Source: Marinovum algicola (lineage in GTDB: Bacteria; Pseudomonadota; Alphaproteobacteria; Rhodobacterales; Rhodobacteraceae). From it: DNA of 64,000 nucleotides. This document shows, piece by piece, positions 1 through 8,482 of the stretch; the first letter of the stretch is position 1, and every line of letters starts with the position of its first letter. The position numbers were made by a program, and so were the translations under genes. The DNA is taken from NCBI RefSeq assembly GCF_900109145.1, contig NZ_FNYY01000005.1, forward strand, positions 186,001 through 250,000. The letters run 5' to 3'. The notes below the pieces were generated by a model. That model was not told where the DNA came from and made no database searches. It worked only from the letters and a program-made list of their open reading frames with translations.

Positions 1-206
1 CGCTGGTGGCCAAGGCCGAGGCCAAGGGCTGCGATCTGCCCGACCTGAGCCTCGAAGAGATGCAATCGGTGCATGAGCATATCACCCAGGACGTCTTTGA
101 CGTGCTGGGCGTGCATAATTCCGTGGCCTCGCGCACCTCTTATGGCGGCACCGCGCCGTCGCGGGTGCGCGAACAGGTGGCGCGCTGGAAAGAGGCGCTG
201 GCATGA
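1..206 (+). CDS. argH: Argininosuccinate lyase, C-terminal end (partial)
   Basis: The reading frame is open from the window edge, with the first complete codon at base 3, to the TGA at 204-206. Only the last ~67 residues are visible. The tail contains [13 protein letters not shown] and then [13 protein letters not shown], which resembles the C-terminal helical region of argininosuccinate lyases (arginine biosynthesis and urea cycle; cleaves argininosuccinate to arginine and fumarate). The catalytic fumarase-superfamily signature lies outside the window. Its stop overlaps the start of the next small lipoprotein gene (ATGA), which suggests co-transcription. The neighbouring lysA fits an amino-acid biosynthesis block. 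Confidence 0.85.
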   Translation, partial: LVAKAEAKGCDLPDLSLEEMQSVHEHITQDVFDVLGVHNSVASRTSYGGTAPSRVREQVARWKEALA

Positions 207-349
207 GCCGCCTCGCGGCGCTGGCCGCGCTCGTGCTTTTGGCGGCCTGTGGCGTCGACGGCGAACCGGAGCGGCCCGAGGCCAGGACGCCGGTGAACCT
301 GTCGGTCACCGGCACCGCCGAGGTCGGCCTTTCCGGCGGCTCGAGCTGA
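203..349 (+). CDS. Small lipoprotein, 48 aa
   Basis: The ATG overlaps the argH stop by 4 bases (ATGA). The product is only 48 residues. It has a short lipoprotein signal: a basic N-terminus (MSR), a hydrophobic Leu/Ala stretch and a lipobox ending LLAAC, with Cys16 as the predicted lipidated residue. The rest is short, polar and Pro/Glu-rich, with a Gly/Ser tail. No enzymatic domain is possible at this size. Function unknown. Tight coupling to argH and the lipobox argue that it is a real gene rather than a chance frame. Confidence 0.65.
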   Translation: MSRLAALAALVLLAACGVDGEPERPEARTPVNLSVTGTAEVGLSGGSS

Positions 350-354
350 ACGCC

Positions 355-681
355 ATGGCCGGGGTCTCTCCGTTTCGCTGGCTCTACCTCGCGCTCGCGC
401 TCTGGGGGGCGGTGCATCCGATGGCTTATCTCCTGCGTTGGTTTTCGCAGAACGGGTTTGACCTGCCGGGCCTGGTGGCGGCCTGGCATGTCAATGCGGC
501 GACCAGCGGGCTGGTCTGGGACCTGACGATTGCCGCCCTGGCGCTGACCCTCTGGATCGCCGCCGAGGTGGCGGTCCGCCGCAACTGGGAGGCGCTGCTG
601 GCGATTCCGGCAACCTTTCTGATCGGCCTGTCCTGCGGCTTGCCGCTCTATCTCTTCCTGCGCAGCCGGCCTATACTTTAG
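355..681 (+). CDS. DUF2834-like small membrane protein
   Basis: A 108-residue protein starting at ATG 355, five bases after the lipoprotein stop. It has about three hydrophobic segments: WLYLALALWGAVHPMAYLL near the N-terminus, a central LTIAALALTLWIAAEVAV and a C-terminal LAIPATFLIGLSCGLPLYLFL. The order and the W..D motif in the middle match the DUF2834 family as I remember it, a family of unknown function. The same frame is open further upstream, but that part overlaps argH and the lipoprotein in another frame, so the internal ATG is the right start. Confidence 0.7.
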   Translation: MAGVSPFRWLYLALALWGAVHPMAYLLRWFSQNGFDLPGLVAAWHVNAATSGLVWDLTIAALALTLWIAAEVAVRRNWEALLAIPATFLIGLSCGLPLYLFLRSRPIL

Positions 682-731
682 CGCGCATTCCTCTACCAGA
701 ATTCCCGCGTTTGTAACGCAGCTGCCCCATT

Positions 732-749
732 CCAGCCATATTTGGCTGG
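732..749. repeat. Perfect 7-bp inverted repeat before the ATP-grasp-like gene
   Basis: CCAGCCA at 732-738 and TGGCTGG at 743-749 form a perfect inverted repeat with a 4-base AT-rich loop, flanked by short A/T stretches. It sits in the 74-bp gap between the DUF2834 gene and the next gene. It could be a weak terminator for the argH transcript or an operator for the downstream gene. No T-tract follows it, and the sequence does not decide between the two. Confidence 0.4.
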
Positions 750-755
750 GAAATT

Positions 756-1949
756 ATGGCCGGACTCAGCCAGGGGAATCCACAGCGCGCCATGACCTTT
801 GTCTCTGCCAACAAGACAGCCGTTTCCGTGCCACCCGCCGCAGGCCAGGGCCGGCTGATGCGGGTGGCCCGCGAACACGGAGTCGGGCCGGTCAGGCAAT
901 ATGCCCAGATGCTGGCGCTGCGGGTCAGGGGCACCGGGATCGACACCGGCGAATACTACGATTTCGGACTTTACGACAACGCCCACACCGGCCGCGGCCG
1001 CGCGCGCTTTCTTGGCGAACAGGCCAGCCGCGAGCTCAATCTTTCGCTCTCCCCGGATGGGGTCTGGCACCACGACGCCATCGTTTCCGACAAAGTGGCG
1101 CTGGTGCAGTACCTTGCCGAACGCGGAATGCCCACCGCCGAGACCCAGGCCACCGTCGGCAAGAGCCATGCCTTTGGTGGCATTCCCCGGCTCAGGAACA
1201 CCGGCCAGTTGTTGGGTTTTCTCTCCGCCGGAGCGCGTTATCCGCTGCTGGCCAAGCCGACCTTCGGCCGGCTCAGCACCGGCGCGGCGCGCATCGACCG
1301 GATCGACGACGAAGGCCGCTTCCTGCGCTTTGCCAATGGCCGTTGCGCCGATCTGGCGAGCTTTGCCGAAGAGGTGATGCGGGATCACGGCCGCACCGGC
1401 CTGGTGTTCCAGAGCGCGCTGCGTCAGCACGGCGCACTGACGGCGCTGACCGGCCCGGCGCTTGTCACCCTCCGACTGGTGACCCTGGCCGAAGCGCCGC
1501 AGGCGCCTGCCGTGCTCTATGCGCTGGCCTGCCTGCCGGATGCGGGCGCGGGAATGCTCTGCCCGGTCGACCTGTCCGATGGCACGCTGGGCGAGATCCG
1601 TCGGGGCAGCGGGCCCGACACCGAGTGGCGCAGCAGCCATCCGGTTACCGGCCGGCGCCTGACGGGGCAGGAGCTGCCCGACTGGCGCGCGGCCTGCGAG
1701 CTGGCCTCTGCGGCCCATGCGCTCTTGCCGGAATGCGGCATCATGGGCTGGGATATCGGCCTGACCGTCGACGGCCCGGCGCTTGTCAGCGGCACCGGCA
1801 CGCCGCGCCACGCGCTCTATCAGCTGGCCCATTGCGAAGGCGTGATGAACCCGCGCTTCGCGCCCCGATTTCGGGCGGTGGCGGCGCGGCAGGCGCAGGC
1901 GGTGCAGGTGGCACTCGGGCGCGGCGCGGCGCCCGGCACGCGGCGCTGA
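756..1949 (+). CDS. ATP-grasp-like protein (sugar-transfer-associated type), possibly degenerate
   Basis: A protein of 397 residues if it starts at ATG 756. ATG 792 (MTFVSANK) is an equally plausible start with a better purine stretch upstream. The middle and C-terminal parts resemble the sugar-transfer-associated ATP-grasp family. YPLLAKPTFGRLSTG (around residue 165) looks like the nucleotide-binding Lys strand, VFQSALRQH matches the next strand, and MGWDIGLTVDGPALV near residue 335 matches the closing strand. Family members usually carry an acidic E-G-N triad directly after this strand for metal binding. Here the sequence reads SGTGTP, so both expected ligands are replaced. It may be an inactive or divergent member. 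It lies between DUF2834 and lysA with no obvious polysaccharide genes nearby. Confidence 0.55.
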   Translation: MAGLSQGNPQRAMTFVSANKTAVSVPPAAGQGRLMRVAREHGVGPVRQYAQMLALRVRGTGIDTGEYYDFGLYDNAHTGRGRARFLGEQASRELNLSLSPDGVWHHDAIVSDKVALVQYLAERGMPTAETQATVGKSHAFGGIPRLRNTGQLLGFLSAGARYPLLAKPTFGRLSTGAARIDRIDDEGRFLRFANGRCADLASFAEEVMRDHGRTGLVFQSALRQHGALTALTGPALVTLRLVTLAEAPQAPAVLYALACLPDAGAGMLCPVDLSDGTLGEIRRGSGPDTEWRSSHPVTGRRLTGQELPDWRAACELASAAHALLPECGIMGWDIGLTVDGPALVSGTGTPRHALYQLAHCEGVMNPRFAPRFRAVAARQAQAVQVALGRGAAPGTRR

Positions 1950-1979
1950 TCGCCCATTGATCCCACCGGCGGTTTTGCT

Positions 1980-3257
1980 ATGACCGCCGCCATGGATCAT
2001 TTTCTCTACCGCGACGGCGCGCTTTTCGCCGAGGACGTGCCCGTGGCCGAGATTGCCGCCACGGTCGGCACGCCGTTCTATCTTTATTCCACCGCCACGC
2101 TGCTGCGCCATTTCACCCTGTTCGACGAGGCGCTGAACGGTCTGCCGCATCTGGTCTGCTACGCGATGAAGGCGGCCTCGAACCAGGCGATCCTGAAGAC
2201 GCTGGCGCAGGCCGGGGCGGGGATGGATGTGGTCTCGGGCGGGGAATATGCCCGTGCCAGGGCGGCCGGCGTGCCGGGCGAGCGGATCGTGTTTTCCGGT
2301 GTCGGCAAGACGCATGAGGAGATCCGCACTGCGCTGACCGGCGGCATCCGCCAGTTCAATGTCGAGAGCGAGCCGGAAATGGCGGTGATCTCCGAAGTCG
2401 CCAGCGCGCTGGGCGTCGAGGCGCCGATCACCATCCGGGTGAACCCGGATGTCGATGCCAGGACCCACGCCAAGATCGCCACCGGCAAGAGCGAGAACAA
2501 GTTCGGCATCCCGATCTCGCGCGCCCGCGAGGTCTATGCCCATGCCGCCAGTCTGCCGGGCCTCAAGGTGGTGGGCATCGATGTGCATATCGGTTCGCAG
2601 CTTACCGAGCTCGAGCCGTTCCGGCTGGCCTACCGCAAGGTGGCCGAACTGACCGAAACGCTGCGCGCCGACGGCCATGACATCGAGCGCCTCGATCTCG
2701 GCGGCGGGCTGGGTATTCCCTACACCCGCTCGAACGAGGCGCCGCCGCTGCCGGTGGAATACGGCGCATTGATCAAGGAGACCGTCGGCCACCTCGGCTG
2801 CGAGGTCGAGATCGAGCCGGGGCGGCTGATCGCCGGCAATGCCGGTATCCTGGTGTCCAAGGTGATCTACGTCAAACAGGGCGAGGACCGGCAGTTCCTG
2901 ATCCTCGACGGCGCGATGAACGACCTGATCCGCCCGGCGATGTACGATGCCTGGCATGATATCGTGCCGGTGATCGAGCCCGAGGCCGGGGTCGAGCAGA
3001 CCGCTTATGACATCGTTGGCCCGGTCTGCGAATCGGGGGATACCTTTGCCAGGGGCCGGATGATGGCGCCGTTGGTCCCCGGCGCTCTGGTCGCCTTCCG
3101 CTCGGCCGGGGCCTATGGTGCTGTAATGGCAAGCGAATACAACACCCGCCCGCTGATCCCCGAGGTTCTGGTGCGGGATGATAAATTTGCTGTCATCCGC
3201 GCCCGTCCGACCTTTGACGAAATGATAAACCGCGATACCATCCCCGAGTGGCTCTGA
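1980..3257 (+). CDS. lysA: Diaminopimelate decarboxylase
   Basis: Catalyses the last step of lysine synthesis: PLP-dependent decarboxylation of meso-diaminopimelate in the cytosol. The protein is 425 residues and fold-type III. LVCYAMKAASNQ holds the PLP lysine (K64 from this start). GGGLG lies near 240-244 and IEPGR near 280 (phosphate binding), and CESGDTFA lies near 350, the catalytic Cys motif of this family. The start could also be ATG 1992, giving MDHFLYRDG, which is the N-terminus I remember for related proteins. Neither start has a strong ribosome-binding site. It follows the ATP-grasp-like gene by 30 bp. Confidence 0.95.
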   Translation: MTAAMDHFLYRDGALFAEDVPVAEIAATVGTPFYLYSTATLLRHFTLFDEALNGLPHLVCYAMKAASNQAILKTLAQAGAGMDVVSGGEYARARAAGVPGERIVFSGVGKTHEEIRTALTGGIRQFNVESEPEMAVISEVASALGVEAPITIRVNPDVDARTHAKIATGKSENKFGIPISRAREVYAHAASLPGLKVVGIDVHIGSQLTELEPFRLAYRKVAELTETLRADGHDIERLDLGGGLGIPYTRSNEAPPLPVEYGALIKETVGHLGCEVEIEPGRLIAGNAGILVSKVIYVKQGEDRQFLILDGAMNDLIRPAMYDAWHDIVPVIEPEAGVEQTAYDIVGPVCESGDTFARGRMMAPLVPGALVAFRSAGAYGAVMASEYNTRPLIPEVLVRDDKFAVIRARPTFDEMINRDTIPEWL

Positions 3258-3327
3258 CGCGCCCCCGCGTTCGGGCCGGTCAGTATGGAGCGGTATCATC
3301 CCCCGGACGACACGGTATCTTGAGAGT

Positions 3328-5862
3328 GTGAGCCGCATTCGCGGCGCGGTGACCCTGACATATCTCGGCCTCTGGTCCGAGCGTGTGACGCGTGCCTTCT
3401 GGCCGCTGTGGTCGGTGGCGCTTGTGGCGCTTGCCCTCCTGATGCTCGGTATGCAGGATCTCCTGCCGCTCGAGGCGGTCTGGGCGCTGATCGTGTTTTT
3501 TGCGCTGGGCGGGCTGCTGACGCTGGGCCTTGGCCTGCGCCGGTTCCGCCGGCCGCGCCGCGACGAGGCGCTCGACCGGCTCGATGCGACGCTGCGGGGA
3601 CGGCCGCTGCAAACCCTGCGTGACAATCAGGCGATCGGCGGCAGTGATGCCGCCTCGGTCGCGGTCTGGCAGGCGCATCAGGATCGCATGGCCGCGCGCG
3701 CCGCCGAGGCGCGCGCCGTGTCGCCGGATCTGCGGGTGTCGCGGCGCGATCCCTTTGCCCTGCGCTACGTGGCGGTTCTGGCGCTGGCGGTGGCGCTGCT
3801 CTTCGGCTCGTTCTGGAAGGTCTCTTCGGTCACCGGCGTCACCGCCGGCGGCCAGGCGCTGGCCTCTGGCCCGACCTGGGAAGGCTGGGTCGAGCCGCCG
3901 GCCTATACCGGCCTGCCGTCGCTCTACCTTGCCGATCAGACCGGCGGCACGCTGGAGGTGGCCGAGGGCAGTCGCATCACCCTGCGGTTTTACGGCGAGG
4001 TCGGTGCGCTGACGGCGCGCGAGACGGTCTCGGGCCGCACTGCCGAGGTGGAAAGCGTGGCCGAGGCCTCGCAGAGCTTTGAGGTGCGCCAGCCCGGGGC
4101 GCTGGTGATCGACGGCCCGGGCGGCCGTGACTGGCAGATCGCGCTCGCCGCAGACACCGCCCCGCAGGTGCGCGTGATCGACGAGATCACCACCGCCGCG
4201 CGCGGCGAGATGTCCTTGCCCTTCGAGGCCGAGGACGATTACGGCATCCGCTCCGGCGAGGCCACCATCCGGCTCGATCTGGCCGAGGTCGACCGCCGCC
4301 ATGGCCTGGCCGTCGAGCCCGAGCCGCGCGCGGCGATCAGGGTGCCATTGCCGCTGCCGATTTCCGGCTCGCGGGCGGCGTTCAACGAGACTCTGATCGA
4401 GGATTTCTCGCAACATCCCTGGGCCAACCTGCCGGTCACCATCGAGCTGCGGGTCATCGACGACCGCGACCAGACCAGCGCGCCAGAGACCCTGGCCACG
4501 CCGCTGCCCGGCCGCCGGTTTTTCGATCCTTTCGCCGCCGCCATCATCGACCAGCGCCGGGCGCTCTTGTGGTCGCGCGGCAATGCCGGCGACGCGGCAA
4601 TGATCCTGCGTGCCATCACCCACCGTCCCGAAGGTCTTTTCCGGTCGGCCGTGCCCTACCTGCGGATGCGTACCATCCAGCGCCGGCTCGAGAGCTTTGC
4701 CGCCACCGGCATGACCGGTGCGCAACGTGACGAACTGGCCGCCGCGATGTGGGATCTGGCGGTGCTGCTCGAGGATGGCGACCTGTCGGATGCGCTCGAA
4801 CGGCTGCGCCGGGCGCAGGAGCGGTTGTCGGAGGCGATGAAGAACGGCGCCTCGGATCAGGAGATCGCCGAGCTGATGCAGGAGCTGCGCGAGGCGACGC
4901 AGGATTACATGCGGCAATTGGCCCAGCAGCAGCGCGAGAACGGGGAACAGCCCGAAACGGCGCAGACCCCGGAAAACATGATGGAGATGACGCAAGACGA
5001 TCTTCAGGCCATGATGGACCGGATCCAGGAGCTGATGGAACAGGGGCGGATGGCCGAGGCCGAACAGGCGCTGGCCGAATTGCAGCAGATGCTCGAAAAC
5101 ATGCAGGTCACCCAGGGCCAGCAGGGTCAGGGCCAGCAGTCGCCCGGCCAACAGGCAATGGACGGGCTGGCCGAGACCCTGCGCGATCAGCAGGGGCTGT
5201 CGGACCAGGCGTTCCGCGACCTTCAGGAACAGTTCAACCCCAATGCCCAGCAAGGCCAGAACCAGGGCAACCAGGGTCGGGATGGCCAGCAGGGCCAGGG
5301 CGAGCAGCACCAGCAGGGCGAAGGCCAGGGCCAGGGTCAGCAGCAGGGTGAACAGGGTCAAGGCGGGCTCGAAGGCGAGCTGGCCGACCGGCAGGAGGCG
5401 CTGCGGCGCGAGGTCGAACGCCAGCGTGGCGCGCTGCCCGGTCAGGGCACTGAGGCCGGCCGCCGGGCACAGCAATCGCTCGAGGATGCCGAACGCGCCA
5501 TGGAGGGCGCCGAACAGGCGCTGCGCGCGGATGATCTGGCCGAGGCAATCGACCGCCAGGCCGAAGCGATGGACGCGCTGCGCGAGGGCATGCGCAACCT
5601 CGGCGAAGCGCTGGCCGAGGAACAGCGGGAACAGGGCGGCCAGGGCGACACCGCCGGCGCCCGCGAGGGCGAGCGGCGTGATCCGCTGGGCCGCGACGCC
5701 GGCAATTCCGGCACCATCAGCAGCGGCGAAGAGTTGTTGAACGGCGAAGACGTCTATCGCCGCGCCCGTGAGCTTCTGGATGAAATCCGCCGCCGCTCGG
5801 GCGAGGGCGCCCGGCCGGAAATCGAACGCGACTATCTGGAACGGTTGCTCGACCGGTTCTGA
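3328..5862 (+). CDS. TIGR02302/DUF4175-family membrane protein with Gln-rich low-complexity region
   Basis: An 844-residue protein from GTG 3328, preceded by TTGAGAG. Two hydrophobic segments lie near residues 23-42 and 46-70. A third near 147-167 is followed by a long, probably exported region of beta-type sequence. From about residue 500 the protein is rich in Glu/Ala/Gln helices, and residues ~590-680 are dominated by GQ/QGQ/QQ runs. This architecture matches the alphaproteobacterial TIGR02302 family (DUF4175), whose function is unknown. The Gln-rich part is likely disordered. It lies in the same direction as lysA with a 70-bp gap, and is convergent with the zinc-ribbon gene downstream. 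Confidence 0.85.
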   Translation: MSRIRGAVTLTYLGLWSERVTRAFWPLWSVALVALALLMLGMQDLLPLEAVWALIVFFALGGLLTLGLGLRRFRRPRRDEALDRLDATLRGRPLQTLRDNQAIGGSDAASVAVWQAHQDRMAARAAEARAVSPDLRVSRRDPFALRYVAVLALAVALLFGSFWKVSSVTGVTAGGQALASGPTWEGWVEPPAYTGLPSLYLADQTGGTLEVAEGSRITLRFYGEVGALTARETVSGRTAEVESVAEASQSFEVRQPGALVIDGPGGRDWQIALAADTAPQVRVIDEITTAARGEMSLPFEAEDDYGIRSGEATIRLDLAEVDRRHGLAVEPEPRAAIRVPLPLPISGSRAAFNETLIEDFSQHPWANLPVTIELRVIDDRDQTSAPETLATPLPGRRFFDPFAAAIIDQRRALLWSRGNAGDAAMILRAITHRPEGLFRSAVPYLRMRTIQRRLESFAATGMTGAQRDELAAAMWDLAVLLEDGDLSDALERLRRAQERLSEAMKNGASDQEIAELMQELREATQDYMRQLAQQQRENGEQPETAQTPENMMEMTQDDLQAMMDRIQELMEQGRMAEAEQALAELQQMLENMQVTQGQQGQGQQSPGQQAMDGLAETLRDQQGLSDQAFRDLQEQFNPNAQQGQNQGNQGRDGQQGQGEQHQQGEGQGQGQQQGEQGQGGLEGELADRQEALRREVERQRGALPGQGTEAGRRAQQSLEDAERAMEGAEQALRADDLAEAIDRQAEAMDALREGMRNLGEALAEEQREQGGQGDTAGAREGERRDPLGRDAGNSGTISSGEELLNGEDVYRRARELLDEIRRRSGEGARPEIERDYLERLLDRF

Positions 5863-5880
5863 TGGCGGGCGAGGCCGGGA

Positions 5881-6726
5881 TCAGCCCGGGGTTTGTGCCG
5901 CCTCCGACGACATGCCGTCGAGCCAGTGCAGCGCCGCCAGCACCTGCGCATCGAGCCAGCCCCGCAGCCCGTTGACCCAGATCACATAGCTCTCGAGCGC
6001 TGGCGCGAGTCCCGGGGCCGTCTCGGCGATCTGCGGCGAATAGGCATAGATCAGCGCCGCAATCGCCACCAGAAGCAACACCCAGGTAAAGCCACGGCGG
6101 AAGTGGCTGCGTGCGGTGCGCTCGGGCTCGGCGGCGATCTCTTCGCTGGCCTCGCTTTTGCGCGGCTGATCGGTGGAACGCAGGGTCGAGTTGATCTCTT
6201 CGATATCGGGAAGCAGTTCGCGCCGCGAGCCGCTGGCGGCGGCGGCCGCCGCCGCGGTGGCGCTGGGCGTCGGCTCCGGCGCTTTCGGATCCTTGCCGCG
6301 CAGGCGCGCCATGCGCTCGCGCGATTGTCGCGCGCGCTGCGCCTGCTCGTCTTCGGTGCGGCGCATGTCGTCAAGCCCGAGATCGGGCTGGCTCTCGACC
6401 GCGCCGCGCTCGGCCTCGCGCACCCGGCTCTCGCGCTCGGCCTCTTCGCGTAGCACGCTGGCGACTTCCGGGTCCAGCTGGCGCTGGGGCGCGGCGGGCT
6501 GCGGCGGTGTGGAGGGCGCTGGCTCCGGCGCGGCGGCTGACGCGTCTTCCGGGCCCGGGCGTGCCGACTGCCGGGCGGGGTCAAAATCTTCGTGCTCCGG
6601 GGCGCCGGCGGCGGGCTGAAACCAGGTCTTGCCGCAGGCCGAACATTGCACGTCCCGGCCCTCGGGCGGAACCACATCATCCGGAACCTCATACTGCGCG
6701 TCGCAATTCGGGCACGTCAGCCGCAT
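5881..6726 (-). CDS. Zinc-ribbon (MJ0042-type) single-pass membrane protein
   Basis: 281 residues from ATG 6726, which has AGGTG upstream; an in-frame GTG at 6735 is less likely. The N-terminus carries two CxxC pairs, CPNC near residue 6 and CSAC near residue 31, which form the MJ0042/zinc_ribbon_5 fold. A long charged, Ala/Pro-rich linker (about 45-200) follows, then one transmembrane segment (about 212-233, WVLLLVAIAALIYAY) and a 48-residue tail. Such proteins are common in Rhodobacterales; their role is not established. The gene is divergent from ftsE, across a 176-bp gap that should hold both promoters. Confidence 0.8.
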   Translation of the reverse strand: MRLTCPNCDAQYEVPDDVVPPEGRDVQCSACGKTWFQPAAGAPEHEDFDPARQSARPGPEDASAAAPEPAPSTPPQPAAPQRQLDPEVASVLREEAERESRVREAERGAVESQPDLGLDDMRRTEDEQAQRARQSRERMARLRGKDPKAPEPTPSATAAAAAAASGSRRELLPDIEEINSTLRSTDQPRKSEASEEIAAEPERTARSHFRRGFTWVLLLVAIAALIYAYSPQIAETAPGLAPALESYVIWVNGLRGWLDAQVLAALHWLDGMSSEAAQTPG

Positions 6727-6902
6727 CTTTCCCACCTGTCGCTCTTTCGGGGGCTACCCCTGCCTCAGCTTGGATCATATGTCCACCGATCGGCAAGGAA
6801 AAGCGCAATGCCGCCAAGGGCGCGGATTGCAAGTGGGGCAGGGCTGTTGCATTACGGGCCGGACTTGACGACGAACCTTATTTTACAGGGCGGGGCGCAT
6901 AC

Positions 6903-7580
6903 GTGATCGAGCTTGATGAAGTGGCCTACAGCTATGGCGGCGGCGAACTGCTGACCGACCTGTCGCTCAGGCTGGCGCCGGGGTCGTTCCACTTCCTCAC
7001 CGGCCCCTCCGGCGCCGGCAAGACCACCTTTCTCAAGCTCTGTTACGGCGCGCTGGTGCCGACCGGCGGGCAGGTGCGGCTTTTCAATCAGGACGTGCGC
7101 GAGCTCGACCGGGACGGCATCGCCTATGCCCGCCGCAGGATCGGCGTGGTGCATCAGGATTGCCAGTTCCTCGATCACCTGCCGGTGGCCGAGAACATCT
7201 CCTTGCCGCTGGCGGTCTCGGGACAGGACAGGCTGGCGGCGCAGGCCAACCTCAAGGAGCTGATGTCCTGGGTCGGCCTGGCGCATCGCGCCCAGGCCCT
7301 GCCGCCCGAGCTGTCGGGCGGCGAGCGGCAGCGTGCCGCGCTGGCCCGGGCGCTGATCCTGTCGCCCGACGTGATCCTTGCGGATGAGCCCACCGGAAAC
7401 GTCGACTGGGAAATGTCGCAGCGGCTGCTGAAATTGCTCGTCGAACTCAACAAGATGGGCAAGACGGTCATGATTGCCACCCATGATCTCAGTCTGATCC
7501 GCGCCGCCAAGCACCACGTGCAGGCCCGCGTTTTGCGGATCTCCGGGCGCAAGCTGCAACTGGCGGGGGCGGACCTGTGA
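6903..7580 (+). CDS. ftsE: Cell-division ATP-binding protein FtsE
   Basis: A 225-residue ABC ATPase starting at GTG 6903 (VIELDEVAYSYGG). The frame is open upstream but has no homology there. Walker A is GPSGAGKT (34-41), the signature LSGGERQR is near 138 and Walker B VILADEPTGN is near 157, followed by the H-loop (ATHDLSL). FtsE pairs with FtsX to control peptidoglycan hydrolases at the division site in better-studied bacteria. The stop overlaps the FtsX start (GTGA), as expected for a translationally coupled pair. Confidence 0.93.
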   Translation: MIELDEVAYSYGGGELLTDLSLRLAPGSFHFLTGPSGAGKTTFLKLCYGALVPTGGQVRLFNQDVRELDRDGIAYARRRIGVVHQDCQFLDHLPVAENISLPLAVSGQDRLAAQANLKELMSWVGLAHRAQALPPELSGGERQRAALARALILSPDVILADEPTGNVDWEMSQRLLKLLVELNKMGKTVMIATHDLSLIRAAKHHVQARVLRISGRKLQLAGADL

Positions 7581-8482
7581 AGATCAACCTCGCCGCCGTG
7601 ACCGACATGCTGTCCTTTGATGCCGGCGCCGACCGGGTGGTGCCGCCCACCGGCTTCACCGCCCGGCTGACCGTCTTTACCGCCGGGGCCATGGCCTTTC
7701 TCGCGGTGTTTGCGCTGGCGCTGTCGCTGGCGTCCGGGCGGCTGGCCGCGAACTGGCGTGACGCACTGGCCGGCAGCGCCACGCTGCGGATCTCGGCACC
7801 CGCCGCGCAGATGGCCGCGCAGACCGAGCGCGCGCTCACGATCCTGTCTGAGACCCCCGGCGTGGCCGAGGCCCGCGCGCTGGAGCCGGACGAACAGCGC
7901 GCCCTGCTGGAGCCCTGGTTCGGCCCGGACCTGCCGGTCGAGAGCCTGCCGGTGCCGCAGTTGATCGAGGTGCGCGAGACCGCCTCGGGCTATGACGGCG
8001 ACGGGCTGCGGCTCAGGCTACAGGCCGAGCTGCCCGGCGCGGTGCTGGACGATCATACCCGCTGGCGCAAACCGCTGGTCAGCGCGGCAGGACGGCTCAA
8101 GTTGCTGGGCTGGCTGGCGATCGTGCTGATCTTTGGCACCATGGGCGCGATGATCACCCTGGCGGCCAATGCGGCGCTGGCGGCCAATGCCCAGGTGATT
8201 CAGGTGCTGCGCCTTGTGGGCGCCACCGACACCTATATCGCCCGCGCCTTCGTGCGCCGCTTTACCCTGCGCGCCGCCACCGGCGCAGGCGCCGGCGTCC
8301 TTGCCGGGCTGCTGGCGGTGGTTTTGCTGCCCGGCGCCGGCTCCGAGGCCGGCGTGCTTACCGGGCTGCGCTTTCAGGGGGGGCATTGGCTCTTGCCGTT
8401 GCTGGTGCCGCTCCTCGCGGCGGTGGTGGCCTTTGCCGCCACCCGCTATGCGGCGATGCGCGTGCTTGGGGGACTTCGCTGA
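7577..8482 (+). CDS. ftsX: Cell-division permease FtsX
   Basis: 301 residues from GTG 7577, overlapping the ftsE stop by four bases. One transmembrane segment lies near residues 32-55. An extracytoplasmic domain of ~110 residues follows (PGVAEARALEPDEQ), then three C-terminal transmembrane segments (near 178-200, 235-258 and 271-290). This is the FtsX topology. The function known for the family is to transmit FtsE ATP hydrolysis to periplasmic cell-wall hydrolase partners. The stop codon overlaps the start of the next gene by one base (TGATG), so all three genes form one operon. Confidence 0.92.
   Translation: MKINLAAVTDMLSFDAGADRVVPPTGFTARLTVFTAGAMAFLAVFALALSLASGRLAANWRDALAGSATLRISAPAAQMAAQTERALTILSETPGVAEARALEPDEQRALLEPWFGPDLPVESLPVPQLIEVRETASGYDGDGLRLRLQAELPGAVLDDHTRWRKPLVSAAGRLKLLGWLAIVLIFGTMGAMITLAANAALAANAQVIQVLRLVGATDTYIARAFVRRFTLRAATGAGAGVLAGLLAVVLLPGAGSEAGVLTGLRFQGGHWLLPLLVPLLAAVVAFAATRYAAMRVLGGLR

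Noticed and set aside
5100-5360. A tandem DNA repeat array in the Gln/Gly-coding stretch of the TIGR02302 gene.
   Set aside because: The codons for Gln and Gly vary (CAG, CAA, GGC, GGT) and the unit is not constant, so it is a low-complexity protein region, not a DNA repeat array.
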